In this document: piece after piece, positions 1-5,312 of the stretch | How positions within the stretch are numbered: the stretch's first letter is position 1 | Layout: every line of letters begins with the position of its first letter | Source: Desulfobulbaceae bacterium | GTDB lineage: Bacteria; Desulfobacterota; Desulfobulbia; Desulfobulbales; Desulfobulbaceae | Assembly: GCA_007121995.1 (NCBI GenBank) | Contig: SKJK01000317.1 | Location: 1 to 5,420 of the forward strand | DNA: 5,420 nt | Direction of reading: 5' to 3' | Translations under genes and position numbers: made by a program | The notes under the pieces: generated by a model | The model's database searches: none | The model's input: only the letters and a program-made list of their open reading frames with translations | Told to the model about the DNA's origin: nothing

Positions 1-51
1 GCAAGGGGGGGCAAGCGTCAGGAATTTTTTGCTTCCGCTCATAAATGACAT
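1..51 (-). CDS. Possible 5' end of an unidentified gene, cut by the window edge
   Basis: An ATG at 51 (minus strand) opens a frame that stays open to the left edge for 17 codons and begins MSFMSGSKKFLTLAPP. It starts 19 nt beyond the stop codon of the 95-residue gene (71-358), a spacing that would suit an operon. A second in-frame ATG lies three codons further on. I see no convincing Shine-Dalgarno sequence before either start. Seventeen open codons are easily met by chance and the peptide resembles no family I can name, so this is a possibility only. Sequence to the left would settle it. Confidence 0.25.
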   Translation of the reverse strand, partial: MSFMSGSKKFLTLAPPC

Positions 52-70
52 GGATCTGGTATGCAGATGT

Positions 71-358
71 TCAATTTTTTTGGGTCCAGCGTTCCAGGGT
101 ATCGATTAATTTTCTGGCCTGGGCTGCACTGGAAATATTGAACTTAGATTTGGCCTGATACTGGCCGTTTCTCTTTTGATAGCGTCGTATAGTAAATTTT
201 TCTGCGCCGTATTCCTCATTTTTTTTGTCATAATCCTGATATTTAAAAAGGATGGTCACCCATGCCCCCTTGGAAAGGATCTCTTTGTCGGTTTCCTTGA
301 CCAGTTGAACGCCGTCTTCTTCATAGTTCACAGTCAAGTCTTCTACATGTTCAGCCAT
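71..358 (-). CDS. Small protein of unknown function, 95 aa
   Basis: I do not recognise a named family or function. The protein is hydrophilic, with no signal peptide or membrane segment and no cysteine, so it is probably cytosolic. An acidic N-terminus (MAEHVEDLTVNYEEDG) is followed by alternating polar and hydrophobic stretches suggesting beta strands (GAWVTILFKYQDY near residues 31-43, then KFTIRRYQKRNGQYQ) and a C-terminal helix (AAQARKLIDTLERWTQ). The composition is that of a real protein rather than a shadow frame. The start at 358 was chosen because GGGAG lies 9 nt upstream. An in-frame ATG at 379 adds seven residues but has no ribosome binding site, and the longer frame to 493 is translated out of the stem-loop at 442-479 and is implausible. 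It lies 165 nt downstream of clpB on the same strand. I saw no good promoter of its own, so it may depend on read-through from clpB past that stem-loop. Confidence 0.75.
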   Translation of the reverse strand: MAEHVEDLTVNYEEDGVQLVKETDKEILSKGAWVTILFKYQDYDKKNEEYGAEKFTIRRYQKRNGQYQAKSKFNISSAAQARKLIDTLERWTQKN

Positions 359-441
359 ATTTTCAAGCTCCCGGTTCATTGTTATTGCTATTTTGTCCGG
401 CTGGGTCTTGTTGGTATGCCTGGACCCAGTCCTGTTGTTGA

Positions 442-479
442 TGCCCACGGCAGCTGGAAAATGGCAGCTGCCGTGGGCA
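442..479 (-). terminator. Strong stem-loop downstream of clpB, possible terminator
   Basis: A perfect 15-bp inverted repeat, TGCCCACGGCAGCTG at 442-456 and its complement at 465-479, encloses an 8-nt loop. It begins about 45 nt past the clpB stop codon. In the clpB direction it is preceded by an A-rich run but is not followed by a U tract, so it is not a textbook intrinsic terminator for that strand. On the plus strand a run of seven T lies about 15 nt beyond the stem, too far for the normal mechanism. It may protect the clpB mRNA 3' end or weaken read-through into the small gene. A second, weaker repeat (CTGGGTC 401-407, GACCCAG 423-429) follows in the same spacer. Confidence 0.5.
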
Positions 480-523
480 AGGGTTCTCTGCACTTTTTTT
501 CTGTGTTGACAAGGATTGTTCTA

Positions 524-3130
524 TTAACCAATCACAGGGTTGTCCGCGGCAAACGATAACCGGTTGTCAGAGCCTCGATCGATAACTATATGGTCTCCTT
601 CGGTAAATCGATCCTCAAGGATTTCCAGGGCTAATGGGTCCTCGATATGGCGTTGTATCGCTCTCTTGAGAGGACGGGCACCATAGGTGGGATCGTACCC
701 TGTGTCGACGAGAAACTGTTTGGCCTCCTGGGTCAGGCTTACCTTGTATTTCCGTTCAGCCAGTCGTTTGGCCATTCGTTTGATTTGGATATCGACAATG
801 GCCAACAGATCCTCCCGGCTCAATCCTTGGAAAGTGATTATTTCGTCGACCCGATTGAGAAACTCCGGTTTGAACTGCCGATGCAGCAAGCTATCGATTT
901 CCCGGCGCATGCCATCGGGATCGGACTGGGCCATGTCCATAATGATATGACTACCCAGGTTAGAGGTCATGATCAGGATGGAATTTTTAAAATCCACGGT
1001 CCGACCTTTGCCATCAGTCATGCGGCCGTCGTCCAGGACCTGGAGGAGAACATTGAAAACATCGGGATGTGCTTTTTCGATTTCGTCAAGAAGGATGACG
1101 GAGTAAGGGCGTCGTCGCACGGCCTCGGTGAGCATGCCGCCTTCATCATACCCAACGTAGCCAGGGGGGGCACCGATTAGTCGCGCTACCGAATGTTTTT
1201 CCATGTACTCGGACATATCAATGCGGATCATGGCTTGTTCCGAGTCAAAAAGAAAATCAGCCAGGCTTCGGGCCAATTCTGTTTTGCCGACTCCGGTGGG
1301 GCCAAGAAAAATAAAACTGCCCAGCGGGCGGTCGGGATCCTGCAGGCCGGCTCGGGCTCGCCGGACGGCGTTGGCTACAGCGACAATGGCTTCCCGCTGA
1401 CCAATAACCCGCGCACCAAGGGCACTTTCCGCCTGGATTAATTTTTCCTTTTCACCTTCCAGGAGTTTGTCCACGGGAATTCCTGTCCATTTGGCCACCA
1501 CGGAGGCGATGTCCTCGGCGGATACCTCTTCTTTGAGCATCTGGTGCTGTTCCTGAATTTTGCTCAATTGTGTATTGGCGTTTTCCAGGTCTTTTTGCAG
1601 TTGCACGATTTGTCCATAGCGGATTTCAGCCACCCGACTCAGTTCACCTGCTCGTTCGGCTCGTTGCTCCTCCATGTGCGCCTGATCGATCCTGGCCTTG
1701 ATGTCGCGGATAGCCTGAATAGTATCCTTTTCCAGAGACCATTGTCCTTTCATGGCCTTGAGAGTGTCTTCGAGATTGGCCAGATCCTCCTTGACTTTAT
1801 TCAGCCGTTCGATGGATGCTGGGTCTTTTTCCTTTTTCAGGGCTTCCTGTTCGATTTCCAGTTTGATCTTTTTTCGTTCCAACTGGTCAATCTCAGTCGG
1901 CATGGAATCGATTTCAATACGCAATCGGGAGGCAGCCTCGTCGATCAGGTCAATGGCCTTATCCGGGAGAAAGCGATCGGTGATATAGCGACTGGACAGT
2001 GTCACTGCCGCAACGGTGGCGGTATCCTGGATACGCACGCCGTGATGTACTTCATATTTATCCTTGATCCCACGGAGGATGGCGATGGTATCCTCCTCTG
2101 TGGGTTCCTGGACCAGAACCGGCTGAAAACGGCGTTCCAGAGCAGCATCTTTTTCAATGTACTTGCGGTATTCATCGAGTGTGGTTGCGCCGACACAGTG
2201 GAGTTCACCTCGCGCCAGAGCAGGTTTGAGCATATTGGAAGCGTCCATGGACCCTTCGGCGGCACCGGCGCCGACCAAGGTATGAATTTCATCGATGAAG
2301 AGGATGATTTCCCCGCTCCGGCTTTCCACTTCTTTGAGGACGGCCTTGAGTCGGTCTTCGAATTCGCCACGGTATTTGGCTCCAGCGACCAGGGAACCGA
2401 GGTCAAGAGCTATGACCTGTTTGCCCTGCAAGGTGGAAGGAATGTCACCGTTGACAATACGTTGAGCAAGACCTTCGACGATAGCCGTCTTACCCACTCC
2501 TGGTTCACCGATGAGAACCGGGTTGTTTTTGGTGCGACGGGAAAGAACCTGGACGACCCGACGGATTTCTTCGTCCCTGCCGATGACAGGATCCAATTTG
2601 CCTCTGCGGGCAGTATCGGTGAGATTACGGGCATATTTCTCCAGCGCTTGGTACTTGTCTTCCGGATACGGGTCAGTAACCCGTTGATTACCACGCACGC
2701 TCATCAGTGCTTTGAGAAAGGTGTCGCTGGTGACCCCCTGGCGGATGAGCATGGCAGCGGCTTTTAATGACCGGTCAGCCAGGATAGTGAGAAAGAGGTG
2801 TTCCTGGCTGACATATTCATCCTGCATGTTGGCGGCGGTTTTGAATGCCTGATCAAGCAGGTTTCGAAACTGTTGCGAGGCATAGGTCTGGTTGGCAGCA
2901 GTACCGCTGACTTTGGGCAGGTTGTCGATGAGCTGATTGGTTTCATGTAAAAGGACACTGGGGGTAATGCCCATTTTCTGTAGCACCGGGACCACAACGC
3001 CCTCAGGTTGCTCGAGGATTGCCTTAAGCAGATGTTCTGGTTGTAGTTCTTGATTGCTATTGTTTTGCGCAAGGTTCTGGGCAGCCTGAATAGCCTCTTG
3101 GGATTTGAGGGTAAACTTGTCAAGTTGCAT
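524..3130 (-). CDS. clpB: ATP-dependent protein disaggregase ClpB (Hsp100)
   Basis: ClpB is a hexameric AAA+ chaperone of the cytosol that, with DnaK/DnaJ/GrpE, threads aggregated proteins through its central pore after heat or other stress. All 868 residues are present (E. coli ClpB has 857). The N-terminal Clp repeat domain spans about 1-145. AAA domain 1 has Walker A GEPGVGKT (208-215), Walker B IILFIDE (275-281), the pore-loop tyrosine in KYRG (252-255) and the arginine pair at 333-334. A long charged coiled-coil middle domain at about 405-530, which docks DnaK, separates ClpB from ClpA and ClpC. AAA domain 2 has Walker A GPTGVGKT (610-617), pore loop GYVG (657-660), Walker B VILLDE (678-683), an arginine finger in FLNR (757-760) and sensor-2 GAR (817-819). 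No ClpP-binding loop motif is visible. The ATG at 3130 has AAGGAG 7 nt upstream. The gene has its own promoter region and is separated from the upstream selenoprotein gene by a terminator. Confidence 0.98.
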   Translation of the reverse strand: MQLDKFTLKSQEAIQAAQNLAQNNSNQELQPEHLLKAILEQPEGVVVPVLQKMGITPSVLLHETNQLIDNLPKVSGTAANQTYASQQFRNLLDQAFKTAANMQDEYVSQEHLFLTILADRSLKAAAMLIRQGVTSDTFLKALMSVRGNQRVTDPYPEDKYQALEKYARNLTDTARRGKLDPVIGRDEEIRRVVQVLSRRTKNNPVLIGEPGVGKTAIVEGLAQRIVNGDIPSTLQGKQVIALDLGSLVAGAKYRGEFEDRLKAVLKEVESRSGEIILFIDEIHTLVGAGAAEGSMDASNMLKPALARGELHCVGATTLDEYRKYIEKDAALERRFQPVLVQEPTEEDTIAILRGIKDKYEVHHGVRIQDTATVAAVTLSSRYITDRFLPDKAIDLIDEAASRLRIEIDSMPTEIDQLERKKIKLEIEQEALKKEKDPASIERLNKVKEDLANLEDTLKAMKGQWSLEKDTIQAIRDIKARIDQAHMEEQRAERAGELSRVAEIRYGQIVQLQKDLENANTQLSKIQEQHQMLKEEVSAEDIASVVAKWTGIPVDKLLEGEKEKLIQAESALGARVIGQREAIVAVANAVRRARAGLQDPDRPLGSFIFLGPTGVGKTELARSLADFLFDSEQAMIRIDMSEYMEKHSVARLIGAPPGYVGYDEGGMLTEAVRRRPYSVILLDEIEKAHPDVFNVLLQVLDDGRMTDGKGRTVDFKNSILIMTSNLGSHIIMDMAQSDPDGMRREIDSLLHRQFKPEFLNRVDEIITFQGLSREDLLAIVDIQIKRMAKRLAERKYKVSLTQEAKQFLVDTGYDPTYGARPLKRAIQRHIEDPLALEILEDRFTEGDHIVIDRGSDNRLSFAADNPVIG

Positions 3131-3157
3131 ATCTTCTCTCCTTTATTCCTTATATTT

Positions 3158-3173
3158 ACATTGAAAACAATGT
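3158..3173 (-). repeat. Small palindrome in the clpB leader
   Basis: ACATTG-TTTT-CAATGT is a perfect 6-bp stem with a four-base loop, about 28-43 nt upstream of the clpB start and outside the Shine-Dalgarno AAGGAG. In mRNA it would be a weak, AU-rich hairpin with four U in the loop. It could be a protein-binding dyad or a temperature-sensitive leader element, but it does not clearly pair with the ribosome binding site. No function is claimed. Confidence 0.3.
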
Positions 3174-3197
3174 GTTAATTTGTTTTCTCTTCACAAG

Positions 3198-3225
3198 ACA
3201 ATAAGGATGAAACCAGGGGTGTCAA
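3198..3225 (-). promoter_or_regulatory. Predicted sigma-70-type promoter for clpB
   Basis: On the minus strand a consensus -35 box TTGACA (3220-3225) is followed after 16 bp by TATTGT (3198-3203), which matches four of six -10 positions. Transcription would start near 3190 and leave a leader of about 60 nt. The -35 box lies within one arm of the dyad at 3213-3242. I did not find a sigma-32 heat-shock promoter (CTTGAA...CCCCAT) or a CIRCE element, which are common ways of controlling clpB. The call rests on consensus match and position only. Confidence 0.5.
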
Positions 3226-3242
3226 GAAATTGGCACCCCTGG
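3213..3242. repeat. 30-bp imperfect dyad overlapping the clpB -35 box
   Basis: CCAGGGGTGTCA (3213-3224) faces TGGCACCCCTGG (3231-3242) with 11 of 12 positions complementary and a 6-bp centre. The minus-strand TTGACA of the clpB promoter sits in one arm. As DNA this could be an operator for a repressor or activator of clpB. As RNA it could be a back-up terminator for the upstream gene, since TTTCATCCTTATT follows on the minus strand. The sequence does not match CIRCE and I cannot name the regulator. Confidence 0.5.
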
Positions 3243-3274
3243 AGTGTGCCCAGTTTTGCATGGTTGGGACGGTC

Positions 3275-3314
3275 GGAAAAGAAAAACCCCCTTGCCACGG
3301 CTGGCAAGAGGGTT
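3275..3314 (-). terminator. Rho-independent terminator of the selenoprotein gene
   Basis: On the minus strand AACCCTCTTGCCA and TGGCAAGGGGGTT form a 13-bp stem around a GCCG tetraloop, followed at once by a T-rich tract (TTTCTTTT). One pair is a U-G wobble that works only in the minus-strand transcript, since the plus strand would have C opposite A. This orients the element to the selenoprotein gene, whose stop codon lies 23 nt upstream. It isolates that gene from clpB. Confidence 0.92.
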
Positions 3315-3337
3315 GAGGTGCCGGAAGCAAGGTCGGT

Positions 3338-3673
3338 TCAGCCACAGGAACCGCTACCGCATGAACCGGAACTGCAACTGCCGCCACCACCGATGGGATT
3401 GGCTGCCGTAATGGAGAATCCAGACCGGTAACCTGCTTCAATGAAATCCACCTTGACAGCACCGCATTTTTCTAAAAGATCTTCTTCGATTAGAAACTTA
3501 AGTCCGTCTTCCTCGTACACTTTATCACTGTCTTTTGGCTCATCCAGAGCCAAGCCGAGAGATGGTCCGCTTCAGCCACCCTGCATCAGGGCGATGCGAA
3601 CTGCAGAACTGATTTTGTTTTGTTCCAGGTATGTTTTCAAATTGTTTACAGCTGTTGCTGTTACTTCAAACAT
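3338..3673 (-). CDS. HesB/IscA-family selenoprotein with in-frame UGA (Sec34)
   Basis: The start ATG at 3673 has AGGAGG 5 nt upstream and the frame runs to a TGA stop at 3338-3340, giving 111 residues if the in-frame TGA at 3572-3574 is read as selenocysteine (residue 34). The protein begins MFEVTATAVNNLKTYLEQ and reads MQGG-U-SGPSLGLALDEP across the UGA. In the IscA/HesB family this position is the first conserved cysteine (GG-C-SG), and the family fold continues after it with a clear D-G-x-x-F-L-I-E segment. These small proteins carry or transfer Fe-S clusters or iron. Selenoprotein members are known from anaerobic bacteria, but their exact role is not settled. Here the usual C-terminal Cys-x-Cys is replaced by the flexible tail GGGGSCSSGSCGSGSCG with cysteines at 100, 105 and 110. 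Another cysteine is at 70. A SECIS-like hairpin follows the UGA, and the gene has its own promoter and terminator, so it is a monocistronic unit upstream of clpB. A nonsense mutation is the alternative, but it would have to hit exactly the catalytic cysteine position. A gene caller would show only the part from the TTG at 3553. Confidence 0.92.
3535..3574 (-). promoter_or_regulatory. Bacterial SECIS element (UGA plus stem-loop)
   Basis: Bacterial SECIS hairpins lie inside the coding sequence just after the UGA and bind the elongation factor SelB. After the UGA at 3574-3572 come 18 nt, then TTGGCTC (3553-3547), loop TGGAT (3546-3542) and GAGCCAA (3541-3535). This is a perfect 7-bp stem with a 5-nt loop. 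The apical loop starts 25 nt after the UGA and has G at its second and third positions. That fits the known bacterial pattern: a loop with G in the first two positions, roughly 16-37 nt from UGA. The E. coli fdhF element likewise presents GG in its loop. The stem also encodes LALDEP, so it is under double constraint. Confidence 0.85.
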
Positions 3674-3735
3674 GCGTGCCTCCTCAAAATGAGATGCTGA
3701 CCCGTATTGGGATCGCGTGAAAGGGTTGTCTTGAA

Positions 3736-3764
3736 AATCTAAGGCGCAAAACCCGTCTCGTCAA
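3736..3764 (-). promoter_or_regulatory. Predicted sigma-70-type promoter for the selenoprotein gene
   Basis: On the minus strand TTGACG (3759-3764, five of six consensus bases) is followed after exactly 17 bp by TAGATT (3736-3741, four of six). This places a start site near 3729 and gives a leader of about 55 nt before the ATG at 3673. The call rests on consensus and spacing only. Confidence 0.55.
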
Positions 3765-3775
3765 CCTTGGACGGG
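3752..3775. repeat. Inverted repeat flanking the selenoprotein -35 box
   Basis: CCCGTC (3752-3757) and GACGGG (3770-3775) are exact complements separated by 12 bp, and the -35 box lies between them. This is a possible operator. Six-base arms can arise by chance, so confidence is limited. Confidence 0.35.
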
Positions 3776-3877
3776 AAGAGATTTTCCGTACATAAATTTT
3801 TTATCCTACCATGTTGCACAGCAAGATAAAAGTCTTGATCTCAATCGAGCCGTCAACAAAGCTCAACAAGGTAATAC

Positions 3878-3925
3878 ACCGGATTTTGAGTAGGGACCGG
3901 TGCCGGTTATTCTGGCTTTTCCGGT
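3878..3925. repeat. Four mirror-symmetric CCGG half-sites upstream of pfk
   Basis: ACCGG occurs at 3878-3882 and 3896-3900, and its complement CCGGT at 3903-3907 and 3921-3925. The four sites are exactly symmetric about a centre at 3901/3902, with 13 bp inside each outer pair and 2 bp in the middle. The 13-bp arms themselves are not complementary, so this is not one long hairpin. It overlaps the weak promoter at 3886-3913 and could be an operator for a multimeric regulator. Confidence 0.35.
3886..3913 (+). promoter_or_regulatory. Weak candidate promoter for the pfk unit
   Basis: TTGAGT (3886-3891) and TATTCT (3908-3913) are separated by 16 bp. Each matches four of six sigma-70 consensus bases. 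A start near 3920 would give a leader of about 20 nt before the small ORF at 3942. This was the best candidate I found in the 261-bp divergent intergenic region (3674-3934), but the match is poor. Confidence 0.25.
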
Positions 3926-3941
3926 AAAGTAAGGGTGAATG

Positions 3942-4031
3942 ATGGAAAAAACATTGTCAAACCACCCACCTCTTTCTACAATTCAAATGTTACTGCAGTG
4001 CAAATTCTATCTAAAGAGACCAGACAGATGA
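3942..4031 (+). CDS. Possible 29-codon leader ORF coupled to pfk
   Basis: An ATG at 3942 has AAGGG 6 nt upstream, the best ribosome binding site in this region. The frame encodes 29 residues, starting MEKTLSNHPPLSTIQMLLQ and ending KRPDR. Its TGA (4029-4031) overlaps the pfk ATG (4028-4030) as ATGA, the classic arrangement for translational coupling. Another ATG directly before it (3939) adds one Met. pfk has only a weak purine stretch before its own start. The peptide resembles nothing I know and has no run of codons for one amino acid that would suggest classical attenuation. The alternative is that this is chance and pfk is read from a GTG at 3935 or directly from 4028. Confidence 0.4.
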   Translation: MEKTLSNHPPLSTIQMLLQCKFYLKRPDR

Positions 4032-5116
4032 GAAAAAAGATTCTTATATCAACCGGTGGCGGAGATGCGCCAGGGCTCAATGCCGTTATTTTCGCTGTGG
4101 TTAATGCGGCGAGCAGAAAGGGGTGGGAGATTTACGGAAGTAGATCGGGATACGGCGGTCTGCTTGATCGCGATGATTTGATTCGGCTTGCCCCTGAAGA
4201 TGTCGAGGGAATTCTTTCCCAGGGGGGCACTATTCTGGGGTCCACCAACAAGGGTAATCCGTTTGCCAAACCGGTGGAAAATCTTGCCGGTGAGATACAG
4301 ATTCTCGATATATCCGATAAAATAATTTCTAATTTCAATAGAATGGGGTTCTTTTGCCACATTGCTGTCGGGGGTGATGGAAGCCTGGACATTGCCCATC
4401 GATTTGCCCAGAAAGGGATGCCGGTTATCGGTGTGCCCAAGACTATTGATAACGATCTGGAAGCTACCGACCGGACCTTTGGTTTCGATACCGCTGTTTC
4501 CACAGCCACGGATGCCCTCGACAAACTGCATTCCACCGCCAAGTCGCACGACCGGGTTATGGTGGTGGAGGTCATGGGCCGTGATTCAGGCTGGATAGCC
4601 CTTTATTCAGGAATCTCCGGTGGCGCTGATGTGATTCTTATTCCCGAGATTCCTTTTAAAATCGATGCCGTCTGTGAGAAAATAGCTGATAACGAACTCC
4701 ATGGAAAGCATTATTCAATTGTTGTGGTGGCCGAAGGGGCTCGGTCTGAGGATGGTGAGGTTATCAGCAAGGGCGCTGGAGAGATAGGCCGGACTGAGGT
4801 CGTTCTCGGGGGAATCGGTGAATGGGTGGCCGATCAGATCCGCCAGCGATTGGGTAAAGATACCCGTTCCCTGGTCTTGGGACATTTGCAGCGGGGCGGT
4901 TCACCCACCACCTTTGATCGACTGCTTGCCCTGCGTTTTGGCGCCCATGCGGTCCGGTTAGCAGAGGCAGGTGTTTTTGATCACATGGTGGCCTGGAAAT
5001 CTCCGACAATGACCTCTGTTCCCATTGCCGAGGCAATCTGCCGGCGGAAACAAGTAGATCTGGATAGTGACAAAGTCCAGACCGCTCGCGATATCGGGAT
5101 CTGTTTGGGGGATTGA
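4028..5116 (+). CDS. pfkA: 6-phosphofructokinase (PfkA superfamily)
   Basis: The enzyme phosphorylates fructose 6-phosphate to fructose 1,6-bisphosphate, the committing step of glycolysis, in the cytosol. From the ATG at 4028 there are 362 residues, longer than the 320 of E. coli PfkA and in the range of the ATP/PPi mixed group. Motifs in order: phosphate-donor loop TGGGDAPGLN (9-18), GGDGS (115-119), catalytic PKTIDND (137-143, base Asp141), MGRDSGW (183-189), EGAR (236-239) and GHLQRGGSP (285-293). Gly118 is in the position typical of ATP enzymes, where PPi enzymes have Asp. Lys138 is in the position where E. coli has Gly and PPi enzymes have Lys. The donor is therefore probably ATP but not certain. 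The start was chosen because MRKKILISTGGGDAPG aligns with the normal PFK N-terminus. The frame is open back to a GTG at 3935, but the extra 31 residues look unlike the family. Only a weak AAAGAGA lies upstream. No terminator hairpin precedes the T run after the stop. Confidence 0.95.
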   Translation: MRKKILISTGGGDAPGLNAVIFAVVNAASRKGWEIYGSRSGYGGLLDRDDLIRLAPEDVEGILSQGGTILGSTNKGNPFAKPVENLAGEIQILDISDKIISNFNRMGFFCHIAVGGDGSLDIAHRFAQKGMPVIGVPKTIDNDLEATDRTFGFDTAVSTATDALDKLHSTAKSHDRVMVVEVMGRDSGWIALYSGISGGADVILIPEIPFKIDAVCEKIADNELHGKHYSIVVVAEGARSEDGEVISKGAGEIGRTEVVLGGIGEWVADQIRQRLGKDTRSLVLGHLQRGGSPTTFDRLLALRFGAHAVRLAEAGVFDHMVAWKSPTMTSVPIAEAICRRKQVDLDSDKVQTARDIGICLGD

Positions 5117-5312
5117 TTTTTTTGCAACGAGTCAAAGAGGGGGCAGTATGGTGTGCTACGCAATCCTGGATTGCAGGTGGCCACAGGCGCACCCCGGATT
5201 TGTCTGGACGTGGCTTCTCTTGCCAACTCCTTTTCGCGGGCAGGAACGACTGTGCAAAGATGGAGCTTTGTGATCGTCTCCATTTTTCCTCCAGACACGG
5301 GTGCAAACCGTT
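5117..5312. other. Gap between pfk and the glycosylase gene with inverted repeats
   Basis: No convincing gene lies in these 196 bases. I see several complementary pairs. GGTGTGC (5150-5156) pairs with GCGCACC (5187-5193), with one wobble, and encloses the hairpin GCAATC-CTG-GATTGC (5160-5174... stem arms 5160-5165 and 5169-5174) and the palindrome GTGGCCAC (5177-5184). TGTCTGGA (5201-5208) is an exact complement of TCCAGACA (5290-5297). The arrangement could be a structured leader of the downstream gene, but I recognise no known riboswitch or small RNA. A 41-codon ORF (5148-5273) and a minus-strand ORF (from 5283) are discussed among the rejected items. Confidence 0.35.
5256..5287 (+). terminator. 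Weak terminator-like hairpin before the glycosylase gene
   Basis: AAAGATGGAG (5256-5265) pairs with CTCCATTTTT (5278-5287) through ten pairs including one G-U, around a 12-nt loop. The core is six pairs, ATGGAG/CTCCAT, ending in five T. An alternative stem CAAAG (5255-5259)/CTTTG (5266-5270) excludes it. It could end pfk transcripts or attenuate the gene starting at 5313. The GC-poor stem and long loop make it weak. Confidence 0.3.

Noticed and set aside
506..527. TTGACA on the plus strand after clpB as a promoter
   Set aside because: The only -10-like string (TATTAA) is 10 bp away rather than about 17, and no plus-strand gene follows.
2698..2704. Internal start for a short ClpB form, as in E. 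coli
   Set aside because: ATG and GTG codons occur at residues 143 and 145 in the linker, near the E. coli internal start, but no Shine-Dalgarno sequence precedes them.
1544..2767. 407-codon plus-strand ORF opposite clpB
   Set aside because: It lies wholly antisense to a complete, motif-verified clpB. Its protein is rich in Phe, Asp and Gly stretches typical of a complementary frame and matches no family I know.
3230..3250. CIRCE-like sequence near the clpB promoter
   Set aside because: TTGGCACCC resembles one half of CIRCE, but the second half matches poorly and the spacer is 3 bp rather than 9.
3338..3553. 71-residue gene starting from a TTG at 3553
   Set aside because: The TTG lies inside the SECIS stem, has no ribosome binding site, and would remove the first 40 residues of a conserved fold. 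The full reading from 3673 is better supported.
3811..3927. 38-codon plus ORF in the divergent intergenic region
   Set aside because: It has no ribosome binding site and its peptide is basic and unfamiliar. Open frames this short are expected by chance.
5117..5123. T run directly after the pfk stop as a terminator
   Set aside because: No stable stem precedes it in the last codons of pfk.
5148..5273. 41-codon plus ORF with GAGGGGG upstream, in frame with the glycosylase gene across a UGA at 5271-5273
   Set aside because: This looks like a second selenocysteine candidate, but no SECIS-like hairpin with a G-containing loop follows the UGA. The peptide is Trp/Cys-rich and unlike any glycosylase N-terminus.
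4981..5283. Minus-strand ORF from ATG 5283 with GGAGG four bases upstream, 100 residues
   Set aside because: Its ribosome binding site is good, but nearly half of it is antisense to the 3' end of pfk and the protein is unfamiliar. Homologues in other genomes would be needed to revive it.
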